64,000 nt of DNA from NCBI GenBank assembly GCA_964019335.1, contig OZ025657.1, forward strand, positions 310,001-374,000. The letters run 5' to 3'. The stretch comes from Diplonema japonicum. Taxonomy: Eukaryota; Euglenozoa; Diplonemea; Diplonemida; Diplonemidae. Numbering within the stretch: the first letter of the stretch is position 1; each line of letters begins with the position of its first letter. Both the position numbers and the translations under genes were made by a program. Under the pieces are notes generated by a model that searched no databases, had not been told where the DNA came from, and was given only the letters and a program-made list of their open reading frames with translations. This document shows positions 1-9,651 of this stretch, piece by piece.

Positions 1-729
1 GAATCGAGACTTGTCAAGCTTCGCCTCAAGCCATTCCAGAGTGTCGAAGACAGCCTTGTGGCCATCGAGATACGCTTCCTGCGACTGCGCGAACCCCGCT
101 CTGTACACACCATTGTTGAAGTTGTTGTAAATGCGATCGTCGATTTCTTTGACAAGCTCGTCCTTCCCAGCAGGGTACAGGTCCATGTCCTTGTATGCTG
201 CAGAGGCGTCCGAGAACTCGTCGAACTCCTTGGCGAACATCTCAATGATTTCCGAGCTTTCATTGTTGACGATGACGTTCTTCTCTGTGTCGAACAGAAC
301 CGGAACGGAGTACTTCCCAAGTGTGTCGTTGCTGGCTTCGTAGATCTCGCGAATTGTGGATTTTCCGTGAACGTGGTCTACTGTTGAATCGTCAGACGGG
401 ATGGAGCCGTGCCCCAGAGTGTTCTTTAGGGGTCCTTTGGATTCGTCGTGGAACACCCATCCGCAGTGTTCCTCGTCCTGTCGTGTTCTTTGCCATGTTG
501 GGTGCACGATGCTTACTGAAACGACGGCTTCTAGGCCCAAGAGGCTTCTCACGGTCAGGCATCTTGCGGCCCATGGGCAGGCGTAGGAGGCGTACAGGTG
601 GTACCTCCCCTTCGCCGGGGGGAACTCCTCGCTACCCTTCCTCACGAAGTTTCTGAACGCGGAAGCCGTGCGTTTGAAAGCACCGACCTTCATCTCATCG
701 AGAGCGCTCTGGGCCGCAATCTTGGACAT
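1..729 (-). CDS. Glutathionyl-hydroquinone reductase-type GST, copy 1 (partial, cut by window edge)
   Basis: This is the 5' part of a gene: 243 codons are visible from the ATG at 727-729 down to base 1, and the rest lies outside the window. It is a near copy of the complete gene at 2260-3291, offset by 2562 bp. By eye I count 8 nucleotide differences in 729, all within the first 60 codons. They give I4/V, A5/V, Q7/H, V15/A and V60/M (this copy first), plus silent changes. The active-site stretch YACPWAARCLT is the same up to the start of the V60 change. The family (ECM4/GTO/Xi-class) reduces glutathionyl-hydroquinones with a CPW cysteine. It is probably an intact gene in the full contig; only its C-terminal 100 residues are unseen. 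Confidence 0.85.
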   Translation of the reverse strand, partial: MSKIAAQSALDEMKVGAFKRTASAFRNFVRKGSEEFPPAKGRYHLYASYACPWAARCLTVRSLLGLEAVVSVSIVHPTWQRTRQDEEHCGWVFHDESKGPLKNTLGHGSIPSDDSTVDHVHGKSTIREIYEASNDTLGKYSVPVLFDTEKNVIVNNESSEIIEMFAKEFDEFSDASAAYKDMDLYPAGKDELVKEIDDRIYNNFNNGVYRAGFAQSQEAYLDGHKAVFDTLEWLEAKLDKSRF

Positions 730-2259
730 TTTTTTGTTTTTGTTGTTGTTAAGAGAATAGCTTTTTTTTTATTTTATTTTTTTATTAACTCCAGCAAAAT
801 TTTCGTGTGTGGGAGGGAAAATCAGAATTCACTTTATTTCACTCCGGCAGAAGGTCAGGACGCAGAGGCAGTAGAAGCAAGTCTCGATCGGGGCTAAGAG
901 AGCAACTGGAACGAGCAATGGACGAGGCATGAGCACGACCACTCTGAACACCATAAGGAATGTGAACAGAGAAGCAGCAGCGGCAGCAGTCCCGACGGAA
1001 TCAATACCGCAGGACACCTAAAGAAAATTAGGCCTAGGGGCGAAAAAATTCTGATAGCGTTAAAAATAAGAAATATTATTTCACCCCTGGGCCCAATTTA
1101 AGCAAAACCCTCCTAAAATACCTACCAAGGTTCTTTTGGGATAGGCAAGAACCCGACCGCACAAGAGGCGGACGACGCCCCCTTCCAAGAGCCACACGAA
1201 AAGGAGTGGACACGCTTTTGTGTGTTTCATAATTATAGGAAGAAAGAAGGACCTGTCCGAAAGAAGAGGATTCTGTTCTCTATTTCAATGACATGAACAA
1301 GCAAGGCTTGCTGCCAGTTCAGTCCGGACGGCTTATTCAAGGCTAAACTCGGTTGTGAAGAGGAATTTCAACAAGCAGTTGCAAGACCACCCCCGACTAA
1401 AGGTCCCTCAAGAGGTACCAAGAAGGCGAGTCAACAAAAAAGGCGAACATCTTTACCAAGAGCAAATGATGGAATTCTTTAGCACCGAGGTATGGCATCG
1501 TCCGCCACGCCTATGCAGCGTTGATGTTCGCAGGAAACATGCACACTGCCGAGGCACAAGTCTTATCCCTTGTGCTAGAAAAGATATTATAGTGGGATTG
1601 TAGAGAATAAAAAAACCTTTTAAAAGTAAAAGTAAAAGAAAGAGGCCGAAAAAAAATAAGAATAAGAAGATAAAGAAGAAGAATGACTTTGCTTATAAAC
1701 CACGCCTGGCGTACAAGCAACTGCAGGCACAGTCTACTTGATTACAGGGGGCGAATAGAACAAACAGCCCGCTTATTTTTAAGAAAAGAAAAACGGGGGA
1801 AACGTTGTGGGGGAGAAAAACGGGAAAAAAAAAAAGAAGAAGAAGAAGAAGAAGAAGAACAAAAAAGAAATCACTTTGGAAACGAAGTGGTAAGCAACGG
1901 TGGCGTGCCTACCTTGTGATGCTCTTAACCTGCTACCCACCGGAGTGCCTAGCTGATGCTTGCATCTTTCAATCCTTTTCAGTAATCCTTTCTGTTCTTT
2001 AAAAAAAAAAAGAAAAAAAAGCTAGTTTATGCGCGAGTGTTAATTCACCTACTCAGGGCAAATCCAGGAAAAAAAAAAAAATAATTCTTTACGACTATAT
2101 GTCTTTGTTATTCGCACGAGCAGAAAAAAAGGTTTTTTAAAAAAAGCTGCGAAAGTATTTTGCTCGGTACAAGTTGCATATAGAATATTAAATCATTTCT
2201 TTGAAAAGATAAAAAAAAAAAGGGGGGGGGGAAAAGTGCCGTCATTACACCACACAACC
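730..2259. other. Spacer between the two GST copies; no supported gene
   Basis: This holds homopolymer and purine-rich stretches, including an AAG-type run near 1830-1860. Two patches are less repetitive, about 890-1020 and 1130-1600. They give short open stretches on either strand: 62 codons on minus at 829-1017, and a plus stretch ending near 1582 that contains AYAALMFAGNMHTAEAQ. None has a convincing start, splice sites or known family. The right end, 2088-2200, carries one copy of a dispersed repeat also seen near 32.4 kb. Confidence 0.6.
2088..2200 (+). repeat. Dispersed repeat A, copy 1
   Basis: It shares the block ACGACTATATGTCTTTGTT, then, after a variable T/A run, GCTCGG(T/C)ACAAGTTGCAT and a TAAATCATTT end, with 32355-32440. 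Both copies have the same orientation and sit in gene-free spacer. The spacing between blocks is similar, so this is a common-origin repeat rather than chance. No terminal repeats or coding potential are visible. Confidence 0.7.
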
Positions 2260-3291
2260 TCACGCCTCATACGCCCTAGTCGCACGATCATGAGCAGTTT
2301 CCAAGCTCGTGCCACAAGGAGGGATAATAGCGTAATGGTTAAGGGTAGGGTGCGATGTGAAGTAATGCCTTTGGATGTGGTCGAGGTTCGTGTTCTTGCG
2401 GATCAGCGGGACCTGATACAGATCACGGAGGTAGCCGTACACATTGGGGTACTCTCTGATCATCTTCAGCGAGGTCTTGAAGTACACCACATAAACAGGG
2501 TCAAACCTGACCAGCGTGACATACAATCGAATATCGCTCATGGACATGGTGTCGCCAAGCAGGAATCGAGACTTGTCAAGCTTCGCCTCAAGCCATTCCA
2601 GAGTGTCGAAGACAGCCTTGTGGCCATCGAGATACGCTTCCTGCGACTGCGCGAACCCCGCTCTGTACACACCATTGTTGAAGTTGTTGTAAATGCGATC
2701 GTCGATTTCTTTGACAAGCTCGTCCTTCCCAGCAGGGTACAGGTCCATGTCCTTGTATGCTGCAGAGGCGTCCGAGAACTCGTCGAACTCCTTGGCGAAC
2801 ATCTCAATGATTTCCGAGCTTTCATTGTTGACGATGACGTTCTTCTCTGTGTCGAACAGAACCGGAACGGAGTACTTCCCAAGTGTGTCGTTGCTGGCTT
2901 CGTAGATCTCGCGAATTGTGGATTTTCCGTGAACGTGGTCTACTGTTGAATCGTCAGACGGGATGGAGCCGTGCCCCAGAGTGTTCTTTAGGGGTCCTTT
3001 GGATTCGTCGTGGAACACCCATCCGCAGTGTTCCTCGTCCTGTCGTGTTCTTTGCCATGTTGGGTGCACGATGCTTACTGAAACGACGGCTTCTAGGCCC
3101 AAGAGGCTTCTCATTGTCAGGCATCTTGCGGCCCATGGGCAGGCGTAGGAGGCGTACAGGTGGTACCTCCCCTTCGCCGGGGGGAACTCCTCGCTACCCT
3201 TCCTCACGAAGTTTCTGAACGCGGAAGCCGTGCGCTTGAAAGCACCGGCCTTCATCTCATCGAGAGCGCTGTGGGCTACAACCTTGGACAT
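2260..3291 (-). CDS. Glutathionyl-hydroquinone reductase-type glutathione S-transferase (copy 2, complete)
   Basis: A 343-residue intronless protein, the usual length for this family. The N-terminal thioredoxin-fold half carries YACPWAARCLTMRSLLGLE with the probable catalytic Cys51, followed by VSIVHPTW, the signature of ECM4/YqjG/Xi-class enzymes, which use cysteine rather than Ser/Tyr. The all-alpha C-terminal half has the family pattern VRFDPVYVVYFKTS, the tail YPNVYGYLRDLYQ, and a HYFTSHPTLN-like end. The enzyme should strip glutathione from glutathionyl-hydroquinones in the cytosol, a detoxification and redox role. The start is the first ATG after an A-rich leader and matches the start of copy 1. 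A tandem near-identical copy lies 1.5 kb away, so the pair arose by recent duplication or is being homogenised. Confidence 0.93.
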   Translation of the reverse strand: MSKVVAHSALDEMKAGAFKRTASAFRNFVRKGSEEFPPAKGRYHLYASYACPWAARCLTMRSLLGLEAVVSVSIVHPTWQRTRQDEEHCGWVFHDESKGPLKNTLGHGSIPSDDSTVDHVHGKSTIREIYEASNDTLGKYSVPVLFDTEKNVIVNNESSEIIEMFAKEFDEFSDASAAYKDMDLYPAGKDELVKEIDDRIYNNFNNGVYRAGFAQSQEAYLDGHKAVFDTLEWLEAKLDKSRFLLGDTMSMSDIRLYVTLVRFDPVYVVYFKTSLKMIREYPNVYGYLRDLYQVPLIRKNTNLDHIQRHYFTSHPTLNHYAIIPPCGTSLETAHDRATRAYEA

Positions 3292-3336
3292 TTTCTTTTT
3301 TTTTGTTTTGTTTTTGAAAAGCTCTTTTTTTTTTTT

Positions 3337-3343
3337 GAAGAAT
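3337..3343 (+). repeat. Target-site duplication, left flank of element 1
   Basis: GAAGAAT directly abuts the left inverted repeat at 3344 and is repeated at 4492-4498 directly after the right inverted repeat. This marks the insertion boundary. Confidence 0.8.
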
Positions 3344-4491
3344 CATAGCCTGCACGTTATAACGCAAGCATAACGTTATCAAATTGATATTTTAAAATAC
3401 CCGGTATCAAATACCATAACGCAAAAAAGGGCCCATAATCTTGTTCCGTACCCGTTATTTTAACGATATCGAATTAAATAACGTTATTTAATTCGTGCAA
3501 ATATTAAAATAACGTTATTTTATTCAATGGATGATCGATGTTGCCAATATTTTTACCAAGACCATTTTCAAAATTTTTTTTTCAAAATCTTTTTTTCAAA
3601 AACCCTATTTTGACGATCTGAGCCCATTCCCACCTCCAAAACCCAAAATAGAGCCCTATTTAAGGCTTTAAATGCAGTTTTGAGAAAATTGGGTTTTAGG
3701 ACTTGTAATCAATATTGGGCCAGGGTCGATTCTTTACCCATATTTCAGGCAAAAAAAAAAAAAAAAAAAAAAAACCATGTATGATATGAATCCGTCCAGA
3801 AAGAATGTGTTCAACATTGCTTTTCTGGAAAATAATCCTTTTCTATGTCGTCTAGTGGGTCGGCTTTGTGTATCTGGGGCCCCCGGGAGACGAATAGAAG
3901 GGTTGTAATGAGTATGGTTTCAATGCTCGCCTCCCATTTTAATTTTATTGACTTTTGATGGAATATCCGCACCAGCACTAAAGAGAGTCCTTGTCTCCAG
4001 ACGTTCCTGCCACCACGGACTGCTCGTGTTGTAAGAACAGGCTTTTACCCTCTGCTTACGATGCAGCGAACAAAGCGCTGTTCCTCATGCATCTCATGCA
4101 TCGTCTGGGGTCCTACTGACTCGGGAATCTCTTCTAAGTATTTTCTGGGGGTAGCCATGCCTTCCAAACACCCACAAGTACCTCTCTAACTTCCTCTTAG
4201 TCTCTATCCCTCCCTGTTGCACTCTTGAAACAGCGTCTTCTCATTCTCCAAATTTTCACCGATTAAAATAACATAAAATAACGCACCCAAAATTCGCCAA
4301 AATTGGGGTGGGCTTCGGATGTTAAGTTACCCATGTTCATGGTCTCCAAATCATATTTTGTGTTTCTGGACCCCATCTCGACATCTGCGGGGGTATAGAG
4401 GACCTCGGCGTGCCCAGGCCAATTTTGCACTATTTAAATACCCGAACCGATTAAAATACCCGATTGGTATCGGTATAACGTGCAGGCTATG
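3344..4491. mobile_element. Element 1: non-autonomous inverted-repeat DNA transposon (MITE-like)
   Basis: A 1148-bp element bounded by a perfect 18-bp inverted repeat, CATAGCCTGCACGTTATA at 3344-3361 and its reverse complement at 4474-4491. It is flanked on both sides by the 7-bp duplication GAAGAAT. The interior is AT-rich and has no substantial ORF, so it cannot supply its own transposase. It contains a 24-bp perfect palindrome at 3471-3494, a run of about 24 A residues near 3750-3773, a 95-bp block near 3598-3690 and a roughly 190-bp block near 3785-3975. Both blocks recur in element 2. The superfamily is not assignable from the ends alone. The CA..AG start and short duplication would fit hAT-like elements, though hAT normally duplicates 8 bp. 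Confidence 0.85.
3471..3494. repeat. 24-bp perfect palindrome inside element 1
   Basis: Centred on AACGTT and built of TAA/TTA steps, this stretch equals its own reverse complement over 24 bp. Related TAACGTTATTT fragments surround it. It could form a cruciform or be a protein-binding site of the element. Confidence 0.75.
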
Positions 4492-4498
4492 GAAGAAT
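4492..4498 (+). repeat. Target-site duplication, right flank of element 1
   Basis: GAAGAAT, identical to 3337-3343, directly follows the right inverted repeat. Confidence 0.8.
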
Positions 4499-4505
4499 GT
4501 AAAAG

Positions 4506-4545
<40 letters not shown>

Positions 4546-4749
4546 ACCCATTGAAGAAAATAGAGAAAATTAAAAAAAAAAAAGGTTATTTCACCGTCAG
4601 CATGTTGACAACCCGCAAACCTAATGTAGTCCACATTTACCAACATGAGGAAAGCAACCCGCTTGAGGGGAGGTTCGCCTGGAAGCCAAAAACCTTGCAG
4701 CCCCAAGAACGGAAAAGAGAAAAAAAAAAGGATGTGAAAGGAGGGGGGT

Positions 4750-4792
<43 letters not shown>

Positions 4793-5058
4793 TGGCGCCG
4801 AGAAGAGAAGGGAGACTTCATCATGAGTCCTCCGGAAAAAACTGTATTTATTTTTCCTTTTTTTCCCTTGTTTTTCTCTTTTTTTTTTCCGCGGGCCAGC
4901 ATGCGGGGGGAGGGCCAGTTTTTAGTGTTTTCCCCCCCTCCCCTGCGCATTTTTTACATTTCTTGCTTTCCCCTTCCCCCTCTTTTTTTTCCTTCCTTTT
5001 TTTCTTGGGGCATCAGGTGAAATAAGGAAGAAATAAAAAATAATAAATAATAATAATA
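4499..5058. other. Low-complexity spacer between elements 1 and 2
   Basis: A 38-base A run (4506-4543) and a 41-base T run (4751-4791) dominate, with further C/T-rich runs. No gene is supported; apparent ORFs here are Lys or Phe homopolymers. Confidence 0.7.
5050..5058 (+). repeat. Putative target-site duplication, left flank of element 2
   Basis: ATAATAATA abuts the left end and recurs at 6722-6730 abutting the right end. The sequence is simple, so the exact length of the duplication is uncertain. Confidence 0.55.
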
Positions 5059-5415
5059 CACAGTGTCCAGGGTTAACCGATCACCTTCGGGTTTTGAAAC
5101 CCGACCCGAGCAATTTTAGATTTTCGATCACAGTCGGGTTTATGATCGGTTTTTTTCTAATTTCGGATCGGTCTGATCGGTTTTTTTTAATTTCGGATCG
5201 GTTTATGATCGGTTTTTTTCTAGTTTCGGATCGGTTTGATCGATCCAAAACCCATATTTCTGGCAAAAAATACCAAGACCATGCTCAAAAATTCTTTTTT
5301 CTAAAAACCCTATTTTGACGATCTGAGCCCATTCCAGCCATCAAAACCCAAAATAGAGCCTTATTTAAGGCCTTAAATGCAGTTTTGAAAAAACTGGTAC
5401 TTTTTTATACAACTG

Positions 5416-5898
5416 GTGGCCCATGCCAAAAGGAGGAAATTAAGCTCCTACGGCACCAAGGGCACACTTGCTAGCAGGATCGCTGCTGACAAGGCTAAGA
5501 ACGGTGGGGAGGACACCGATAACGCAAGCCCGGAAGTCAAGAAGCGGGGGCGCGCACCCCTTCCACAAACGGTGGAGGTGAAGAACTCAGCGGCTCAGTT
5601 GAGGGTGCTAAGCCAGCCTACACTCCAAGACGCACCTCCCAAAACCGTACCTGCGGAAGATACGCCGGAGCACATCGTTTTCACTAACCTTGTGACCCGA
5701 AACCCCGCCATCGACAGATTCTTCTCCGTGGTGTCTGTCGAAACTCTTTCGGAACCGTCCAGGGGTCTCTTGCGGGGCACCCATGTAATATGGTGCTCCG
5801 TTTGCAAGTCTGCTATTCCGCCTCACACCAGACGTACGAAGGCAGCTGTTGTTCTTGTACCTGAACCAGGACATCGGTGGTGCTCTGTCTTCGTCTGA
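5416..5898 (+). pseudogene. Possible transposase N-terminal remnant in element 2
   Basis: A 160-codon ORF, the only sizeable reading frame in the element and on the opposite strand to all host genes. Near the start, RRKLSSYGTKGTLASRI resembles a SAP-type DNA-binding helix pair. Near the end, HVIWCSVCKSAIPPHTRR provides a CxxC with a nearby His, as in BED-type or other transposase zinc fingers. No catalytic domain follows, so it is either a truncated transposase or an accessory DNA-binding protein. The family is not recognised; the zinc-finger reading is inference. Confidence 0.45.
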
Positions 5899-6109
5899 CA
5901 GGCACCACGTTCTCAGGCACGCCGGGTTGCAAGCAGGGAGGTAAGAAATTGTGCGTTCATCGCTGTGTGCGTGCATTCAGTTCTCTGTGGGTGAACATCC
6001 TGCCTCAACGGGCACGCTTCCGTGTGTCCCATGGAGCTTTTCAAGGCGCCCCCTTACTTTGTGCGTTGCTACTTCCCGTTCAAGTTTCAATGTTTTTCAT
6101 TATTGACTT

Positions 6110-6675
6110 TCGTGCCCAGTTAAAAACCCGCCAAAAACAGGGAGAATGCCGATTTTCGGGAAAATAATCCTTTTCTAAGTTGTTTCGATGCAGGCGTTGT
6201 GTACCTGGGAGGTCCGGGAGACGAATAGAAGGGTTATAAGTATGGTTGCATGCTCTCCTCCCGTTCTAATTATTGATTTTTGATTTCGCTCCTATTTAAA
6301 CAGAAAAAAGAAGAAAACCCGCCAAAAAAAGCGAAAAAACAGCTTTTCGGGAAAATAATCCTTTTCTAAGTCGTTTTGACGCTCCCTGGGGTCGGCTTTG
6401 TGTATCTGGGGGCCCGGGGGACGAATAAAAGGGTTATTATATGCATGGTTGCGTGCTCTCCTCCCGTTTTAATTATTGACTTTTGATTTCGCTCCCAATT
6501 AGGATCCTGCCTGAAACAGGGAAGCACCAGCTTTTCGGGAAAATAATCCTTTTCTATGTCATTTTGATGCTCCCTGGGGTCGGCTTTGTGTATCTGGGGG
6601 GCCCGGGATACGAATATAAGGGTTTTAAGCATGGTTGCATGCTCGCCTTTCATTTGACGTCAATTTAAAACCCGA
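6110..6675 (+). repeat. Three tandem units of about 190 bp in element 2
   Basis: Landmark GGGAAAATAATCCTTTTCTA recurs with periods of 191 and 188 bp. Each unit also has a GGCTTTGTGTATCTGGG-like block, GACGAATA(G/A)AAGGG and a TTATTGACTTTTGATTTCGC-like end. A fourth, diverged unit lies in element 1 at about 3785-3975. Confidence 0.8.
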
Positions 6676-7293
6676 TTGTAATTAAAAACCCGCGGGTGAT
6701 CGGTTAACCCTGGATACTATGATAATAATAAAAAAGAAACTCTAGGGTTCTGTTAGAGGAAGTTTGAGGAGCATGAAAAAGAATAAAAAAAATTAGAATT
6801 CAGGAGTTTCCCCCCCCCCCCCCCTTTGCCTCAGCAGTCTGCCGTTAGAAAAAAATAAAAACGACAATTTTTCTTTTTTGTTTTTTTTTTTTAAAATGTT
6901 AAAAATGGATCACAGTGTGAATGCGTACGCGCTTGCCTTTATTCTAAATTTTATTTACCCGTAAAGGGGATAGTACTAAGGGGCGGGAAATCAGAAAGGG
7001 GGGAAAATAGAGGAGTGGGTTAATTTATAAATCAACTAACTGCTTGCCAACTGATAGTCTTCATACCGACACCCTGTTCTCCCCCTCCCTCACCATACAG
7101 CTTCCTTTACCGTATTTTATAAAATCGATAGACTACACGTAAAAAACGCTGAGGTCCCATAGCATCTTTCTTTGGTACGTTTTTTTTTTTTTTTTTTTTT
7201 TTTTTTCCCTCTCTAATCCTTCAAAGGATCAAAAAGGCGTCGCCGGCATATTTAATCTTGCCCCAATTAATAGGCTGTGTGAGCCTTTTATTC

Positions 7294-7331
<38 letters not shown>

Positions 7332-8401
7332 ACGACATACCACATAGGAGAATATCATAAAAAGAAACAAAGAGTAACTCGGTCGCTATTGTCATTTTGG
7401 TAAGAAACCCGAGAGAGGGTTAAAAACTCAAAATACAAATACATGCTTTCCAACGTTACGCTGCTGCGACTAGTCAGAGACTCGTTTTTTTGCAAGGGAA
7501 AAAAAAATGTGGGAGGGGAACAGGAAAAGGGGGTTTTTGTCCTTTTTTTTCTTCTTCTTTCTTTTTTCTTCTTAAAAAACGCGTTAAAACCTTTTTTATT
7601 TTTTTTAAAATAAAAAGAGGGGAAGGAAAAAAAAAATTGTCCCGGAGCAACCTTGTGACCAGAGGCGAGGAGTCCCTGGAAGTAAAAAAAAGTAAAAAAA
7701 AAAAAAAATAAATAAAAATAAAAAAGAAGAAAAAAAGAACAATGTGCTGTGACACCTCCACGTAGGGGTGCCAGCACAGCTTTTTTTCTTTCTTTTTTTT
7801 TTTTTTTTTTTCGTCTTCGTTTTTTTTTTTTTTTTTTTTTTTTTTTGCAAAGCCGGAAGAGAACACAAAAAAAAAAAAAAAAAAAAAAAAAAAAGCAGCT
7901 TGGGGGAGAGGGGGAGGGGGAAGTAAATTAAAATACGGCGCTGTCACTAATGTTGGCATAAAAAAAAAAAAAAAAAAAAGAAAAATCTTAAAAAGTCCCG
8001 CTTTTTTTTTTCTTCTTTTTTTTCCTTTGAATAAAAAAAAGATTTTAAAAAAAAAGGATGAAGAGAGAACCAAAAGGCCACCAAGAGACTGACACAAACA
8101 AGGCCACATTTCTGCGTTCTAACTGCTTATCAACCTGCAATTCGGAAAAGCTCTTTTTTCTTTTTTTTTCACCCCCCCTGCCAGAGAGGAGAGGCCTCAT
8201 GTGTTTCGTTGTGTAAGAAAGTTTAAAAAAAAAAAAGAAAAGAAAAAAAAATGATGGAGTAAGGGAGACATAAGTTTTTCTGTCGGAAGATTCCTGACAT
8301 TTTCCAGGTTTCTTTTTTGGACATCGACGTCGATAAAGCTTTCGGTACTTTAAAATAAAAAAAACCATGTTGGGGGGTGGGGATGTTCTCTGGTCTAGTC
8401 C

Positions 8402-8436
<35 letters not shown>

Positions 8437-8529
8437 AGAACCGGAGTAAATCTTCGCGACAGCCAATTCACGCCTTTCAAATACTTAAGAGGAAAAAAAA
8501 AAAAAAAAACTATTCTTTTAAGGTATGCG

Positions 8530-8770
8530 TTTTTGCGCACACCGGCCGCGCTGCGCTTAGTCCCCGTTGTCCCCGTTCTGGGGGCTCTGGCGGGTTCCTA
8601 CTGCGGTGGTCATGCTGCGGGGCAGCCTTGTCGGTGTCTGCGACAGGTACCTGTCCCGCAAGCCTTCGATGCTACTCATGGTTCGTTCCCGGAGTACTGG
8701 CCTCCTGTCATACCCGTGTGTGGTCGGTCCTCCGATACAGCGTAGGGAGTTGACGCGCTCCACTCGCGAA
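8530..8770. other. Unexplained GC-rich, gene-like island
   Basis: About 240 bp of mixed-composition sequence surrounded by homopolymers. On minus it reads through a stretch containing EGLRDRYLSQTPTRLPRSM, and on plus all three frames stay open for 60 codons or more. There is no start, splice context or family to decide between an orphan exon, a retroelement scrap and a structured RNA. Confidence 0.3.
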
Positions 8771-8839
8771 AAAAAAAAAAAATAGAAGCACATTTGAGAC
8801 TTCTTCCTTTTGTTAATTTAGAAAAAAAAAAAAAAAGGA

Positions 8840-8878
8840 GACATTTAAGGGTACCTGCGGTATGTGACAGGACGCCTG
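8840..8878 (+). repeat. Dispersed repeat B, copy 1
   Basis: AAGGGTACCTGCGGTATGTG followed by ACAGGACGCCTGAA matches 45801-45843 with a few substitutions and one indel. Both copies follow an A-rich run and have the same orientation. Confidence 0.6.
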
Positions 8879-9651
8879 AAAAAAAAAAAAAGAAAAAAAA
8901 GAAACAAGAACAAAAATAACTTTAAAAAAAAAATACAGCATACAAACCTAATGAGTAGAAAACGGGGAGAACCCAGGGGTGTGTTTTTTCTCTCTCTCTT
9001 TTTTTTTTCCTTCTTTAACCATTATGCGCCCAATTCAGTAGTAAGAGTCCGTTTCCGGGGTGGTGGTGGAATGGAAATATTGGGAGGTAACAAATATCTT
9101 TCAAATGTGTACCTTGTTTCAAAAAATAACCTCAAAGACTTGAGGCCAACCCAAAATCAGAGAGATCCAAAAATCAATTACCCCCCCCCCCAGGGGACGC
9201 AAAAAGGTTAAGCCAGAAAAAAAGGGAGGGGTGAAGGGGGGGGGGGGGGGGGAATGATAATAAAAGGGCGAAGAGAGCAAAAAAAAAGAGGAAAAAAAAG
9301 TTTTCCTTTTAGAAACTGGAGATATGACCGCATTTTTTTTTTTTTTCGCGCTTTTCTGTTCGGCACGGCTTATTTTTTTTTAAGAAAGAAAAACTGCAAT
9401 TATGGTTTGCATCGGGAGATACAATGCAGCTTTGTCACCACCGAAAGATCTTTGCGCTGAACTACGTTTACCCGGCCATACCCCCGCCCAAAAAAAAAAG
9501 AAGAAAAAAATATTGATAAGCGCGCGTGTAGGATGTTCATTTCTTTTTTTTTTTTTTTTTTTTTTTTTTTTCCTTCTTTCTTCTCTTTAAAGTTTCGTTC
9601 CGTTCATTTTTTTTTGTGTAAATTTTCCCCCCCTCTCCCCCCACTCATAAA

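Larger units (their letters stand above)
5059..6721. mobile_element. Element 2: inverted-repeat DNA transposon with decayed coding remnant
   Basis: A 1663-bp element. The ends form an imperfect 27-bp inverted repeat containing a perfect 19-bp core, CCAGGGTTAACCGATCACC at left (5068-5086) and its complement at right (6695-6713). The outermost bases read CACAGTGT on the left and CATAGTAT from the right. Flanks show a 9-bp ATAATAATA duplication. Inside are short ATCGGTTT-type tandem repeats (about 5138-5245), a 95-bp block shared with element 1 (5302-5392), one 160-codon ORF (5416-5898) and three tandem units of about 190 bp (6110-6675), one unit of which also occurs in element 1. Confidence 0.8.
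6722..9651. other. 2.9-kb low-complexity spacer without a supported gene
   Basis: It is dominated by A, T and G/C runs, including T near 7181-7206, A near 7299-7330 and a G run near 9236-9252. Two islands of ordinary complexity stand out, 7000-7260 and 8530-8770. A short dispersed repeat lies at 8840-8878. All long ORFs here are runs of Lys or Phe codons. I found no tRNA-like cloverleaf. Confidence 0.6.

Noticed and set aside
829-1017. 62-codon minus ORF MSCGIDSVGTAAAA
   Set aside because: Hydrophobic and unsupported. The opposite strand also reads as a plausible peptide over the same bases, so coding status cannot be decided.
1355-1603. 82-codon plus ORF between the GST copies
   Set aside because: Basic, low-information product with no family. 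A neighbouring frame ending in AEAQVLSLVLEKIL looks slightly better, but no splice sites define it.
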